A DNA stretch of 48,555 nucleotides from positions 1 to 48,555 of IMG/VR virus record IMGVR_UViG_3300005663_000068. One strand, written 5' to 3'. Source of the DNA: a virus. Made by a program: the position numbers and the translations under genes. Numbering within the stretch: the stretch's first letter is position 1; each line of letters opens with the position of its first letter. Shown here in pieces: positions 47,299-48,555 of the stretch. Below the pieces are notes generated by a model, which did not search any database, had not been told where the DNA came from, and saw only the letters and a program-made list of their open reading frames with translations.

Positions 47299-48465
47299 TT
47301 ACCTTACAGACCTTGGAGAGGCTGTACCTTTTCGTGTAGTCTTTTCCACATCTAACTGAATACGATTAGCGCGAATAGCTTCGAGTTTCTTTGTAGCCCT
47401 ATCACGCATATATACTAACTTATGAACGGCTCTACCTGTCTCCGGGTCAAAGTCTTCAACACCCCTACTCTCATACAGCCAAACACCAGCAAGAGTTGCA
47501 CATAAGTCTATAAGAGCTACAGCAGCAGTTGTGTCAGTAATAGGCAAGGCATATCGACCACCTCTGAGAATATCGTTTATCCCATTGGTAGCAACTGTGA
47601 TTGCCCTGTTAATACGTGCTGTGATTTCATCCGCATCTTCGTTATTATTCAGGTCTGCCCACTTTTGTACGTTGTCACCCCCATAGACTTGGTTTATATC
47701 AGACTCGCTACAGTACACCGTACCATCAAGAGTCTGCACGATTGCAGTTCCCGCGCCTAATGTGAACTGTGCAAGCTTAGAGACGGAGCCGCTCGCCGCA
47801 GTGCTTACGGATGTATCCTCGGTTGCAAACCTCGCGAGGGCGGCAACAAGGATATGCGCCACAGTTACGTTACCTGCGTGAATTTCATATTGAGAAGTTG
47901 CATCAGGGTTTATTATCCAATCTCTATCAACCGTACACGTATCCGTTGATAATACATTAGCAGTAATACTCCTAGACTGACCTGCCCCTGTACCTGTATG
48001 AATGAATATCGTATTACCTATTAAGGTGTTATTAGCAAACGCTGAAGCATCTGCGAGCACAATTGCGTTGTCTGCTCCCCCAGCTTGCGCGGTCCCTATT
48101 GAAGCCCCCTGGTCTTGTCGCAGTGGGAAGGTGTCTCCAAGAAGCCCGGTGCCGTCGTATTGGAGTTCGAGGTTGTCCGCAGCCGTGGCATCCTGGCTGA
48201 TGGCGGTTATGTCGGCATGACCGAGGCCAGGGACGAGGACGTATCCTTCGGTGGTAACGGCGTCGGGGACAGCGGGGGTGAATGTAAGGGTATCGGTTGC
48301 GGCATCGAAATCCGTGATAATTGCTGTTCGCCCTGCGTTAGTTCCTGTCCTAAAGATCAACAGCGCGCCGTTCCAATAGCCGTCTGCTTGCGTTAATACC
48401 GCATCAACTAATGTTGTCGTTGTACCACTATCCGCAACAGTTTGCACTCCCTCGGCCAGCCACAA
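47299..48465 (-). CDS. Fusion of fibre-like repeats with gp36-like head-tail connector (partial at edge)
   Basis: The C-terminal part (about residues 250-388: VYCSESDINQVYGGDNVQKW...DILRGGRYALPIT...AGVWLYESRGV) matches Mu gp36/DUF1320 connectors. The N-terminal part carries two copies of a beta module ending in an ADITAISQDATAADNLELQYDG-type stretch, typical of virion fibre or tail-spike proteins. The start is a TTG at 48465, with no good ribosome site. The frame stays coding-like up to the last base triplets (RVQVDVQAIDGLASAATVLGLW) and meets a TAG only at the window edge, so the true start is probably missing here. Base composition changes inside the gene near 48.1 kb. Confidence 0.65.
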   Translation of the reverse strand: MWLAEGVQTVADSGTTTTLVDAVLTQADGYWNGALLIFRTGTNAGRTAIITDFDAATDTLTFTPAVPDAVTTEGYVLVPGLGHADITAISQDATAADNLELQYDGTGLLGDTFPLRQDQGASIGTAQAGGADNAIVLADASAFANNTLIGNTIFIHTGTGAGQSRSITANVLSTDTCTVDRDWIINPDATSQYEIHAGNVTVAHILVAALARFATEDTSVSTAASGSVSKLAQFTLGAGTAIVQTLDGTVYCSESDINQVYGGDNVQKWADLNNNEDADEITARINRAITVATNGINDILRGGRYALPITDTTAAVALIDLCATLAGVWLYESRGVEDFDPETGRAVHKLVYMRDRATKKLEAIRANRIQLDVEKTTRKGTASPRSVR

Positions 48466-48555
48466 GCCTAAGACAGTAGCGGCAGAAGCAAGACCATCTA
48501 TAGCCTGAACATCTACCTGAACGCGCTGGTTGTTTAGTCCAAGCGGGGCCGTCTA

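Noticed and set aside
48553-48555. TAG recoding (TAG read as an amino acid) suggested by coding-like frames after TAG at 1740 and at the right edge
   Set aside because: Major capsid, portal and terminase end in TAA, the MuF gene ends in TGA, and TAG-terminated genes such as the protease show no convincing continuation. The two cases are better explained by local decay and the window edge.
1-48555. CRISPR arrays, tRNA genes, integrase and repressor genes
   Set aside because: Looked for regular direct repeats with spacers, tRNA-like cloverleaf sequences and recombinase motifs; none could be supported by reading. The trinucleotide array at 25993-26118 is coding low complexity.

Overview
The window reads as a nearly complete, probably circularly permuted genome of a tailed double-stranded DNA phage. 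It encodes a large terminase, portal, MuF-type minor head protein, capsid protease/scaffold, lambda E-like major capsid protein, head-tail connectors, tail tube, frameshifting tail chaperone and tape measure. It also encodes a complete replication and nucleotide-metabolism set. Every supported gene lies on the minus strand, so transcription runs from high to low coordinates. No sheath, integrase, repressor, tRNA or CRISPR was seen. The short tape measure (466 aa) and lack of a sheath suggest a siphovirus with a short tail. The host is not fixed by the sequence. Several genes start with Gram-negative-type Sec signal peptides, and one encodes an exported-looking methyltransferase of a kind I associate with Planctomycetota, which is only a weak hint.

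Layout in transcription order. 48.5-40.9 kb: head-tail connector, neck, tail tube, chaperone, tape measure and distal tail genes. 40.8-30.7 kb: a consensus promoter, a small protein, an SNF2-like helicase, several small proteins, a ribbon-helix-helix protein, a putative single-strand-binding-like protein, a CHC2/TOPRIM primase fused to an MCM-like AAA+ ATPase, a dTMP-kinase-like protein and a family A DNA polymerase. 30.6-28.1 kb: a GC-richer array of small genes served by five near-perfect TTGACR-N17-TATAAT promoters, several with hairpins behind them. 28.0-18.3 kb: coiled-coil proteins, ATP-dependent ligase, an Imm5-like protein, ThyX, a run of related small proteins, two DNA methyltransferases, a broken NUDIX gene, a glycosyltransferase-like protein and a VRR-NUC nuclease. 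18.3-17.7 kb: a gene-free stretch of about 560 bp bracketed by a long inverted repeat. 17.7-14.0 kb: small membrane and zinc-ribbon proteins, a DUF1937 protein and a sigma-like factor. 15.0-2.7 kb: the packaging and head module, interrupted by a group of exported proteins and a metzincin protease. 2.65-0 kb: virion surface proteins ending in a LamG lectin-like protein.

The head module ends at the left edge and the connector/tail module begins at the right edge, so joining the two ends restores the usual head-to-tail gene order. The DNA on both sides of that junction is GC-rich compared with its neighbours, which suggests one mosaic adsorption cassette cut in two by the window.

Genes are tightly packed and translationally coupled (ATGA, GTGA or TAATG overlaps). 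Several genes under 60 codons were found by following these couplings. Notable points are a textbook -1 frameshift signal in the tail chaperone, the promoter array, the inverted repeat around the gene-free region, a MuF-zincin fusion, the primase-MCM fusion, and direct signs of recent decay or recombination (split NUDIX gene, microhomology chimera).
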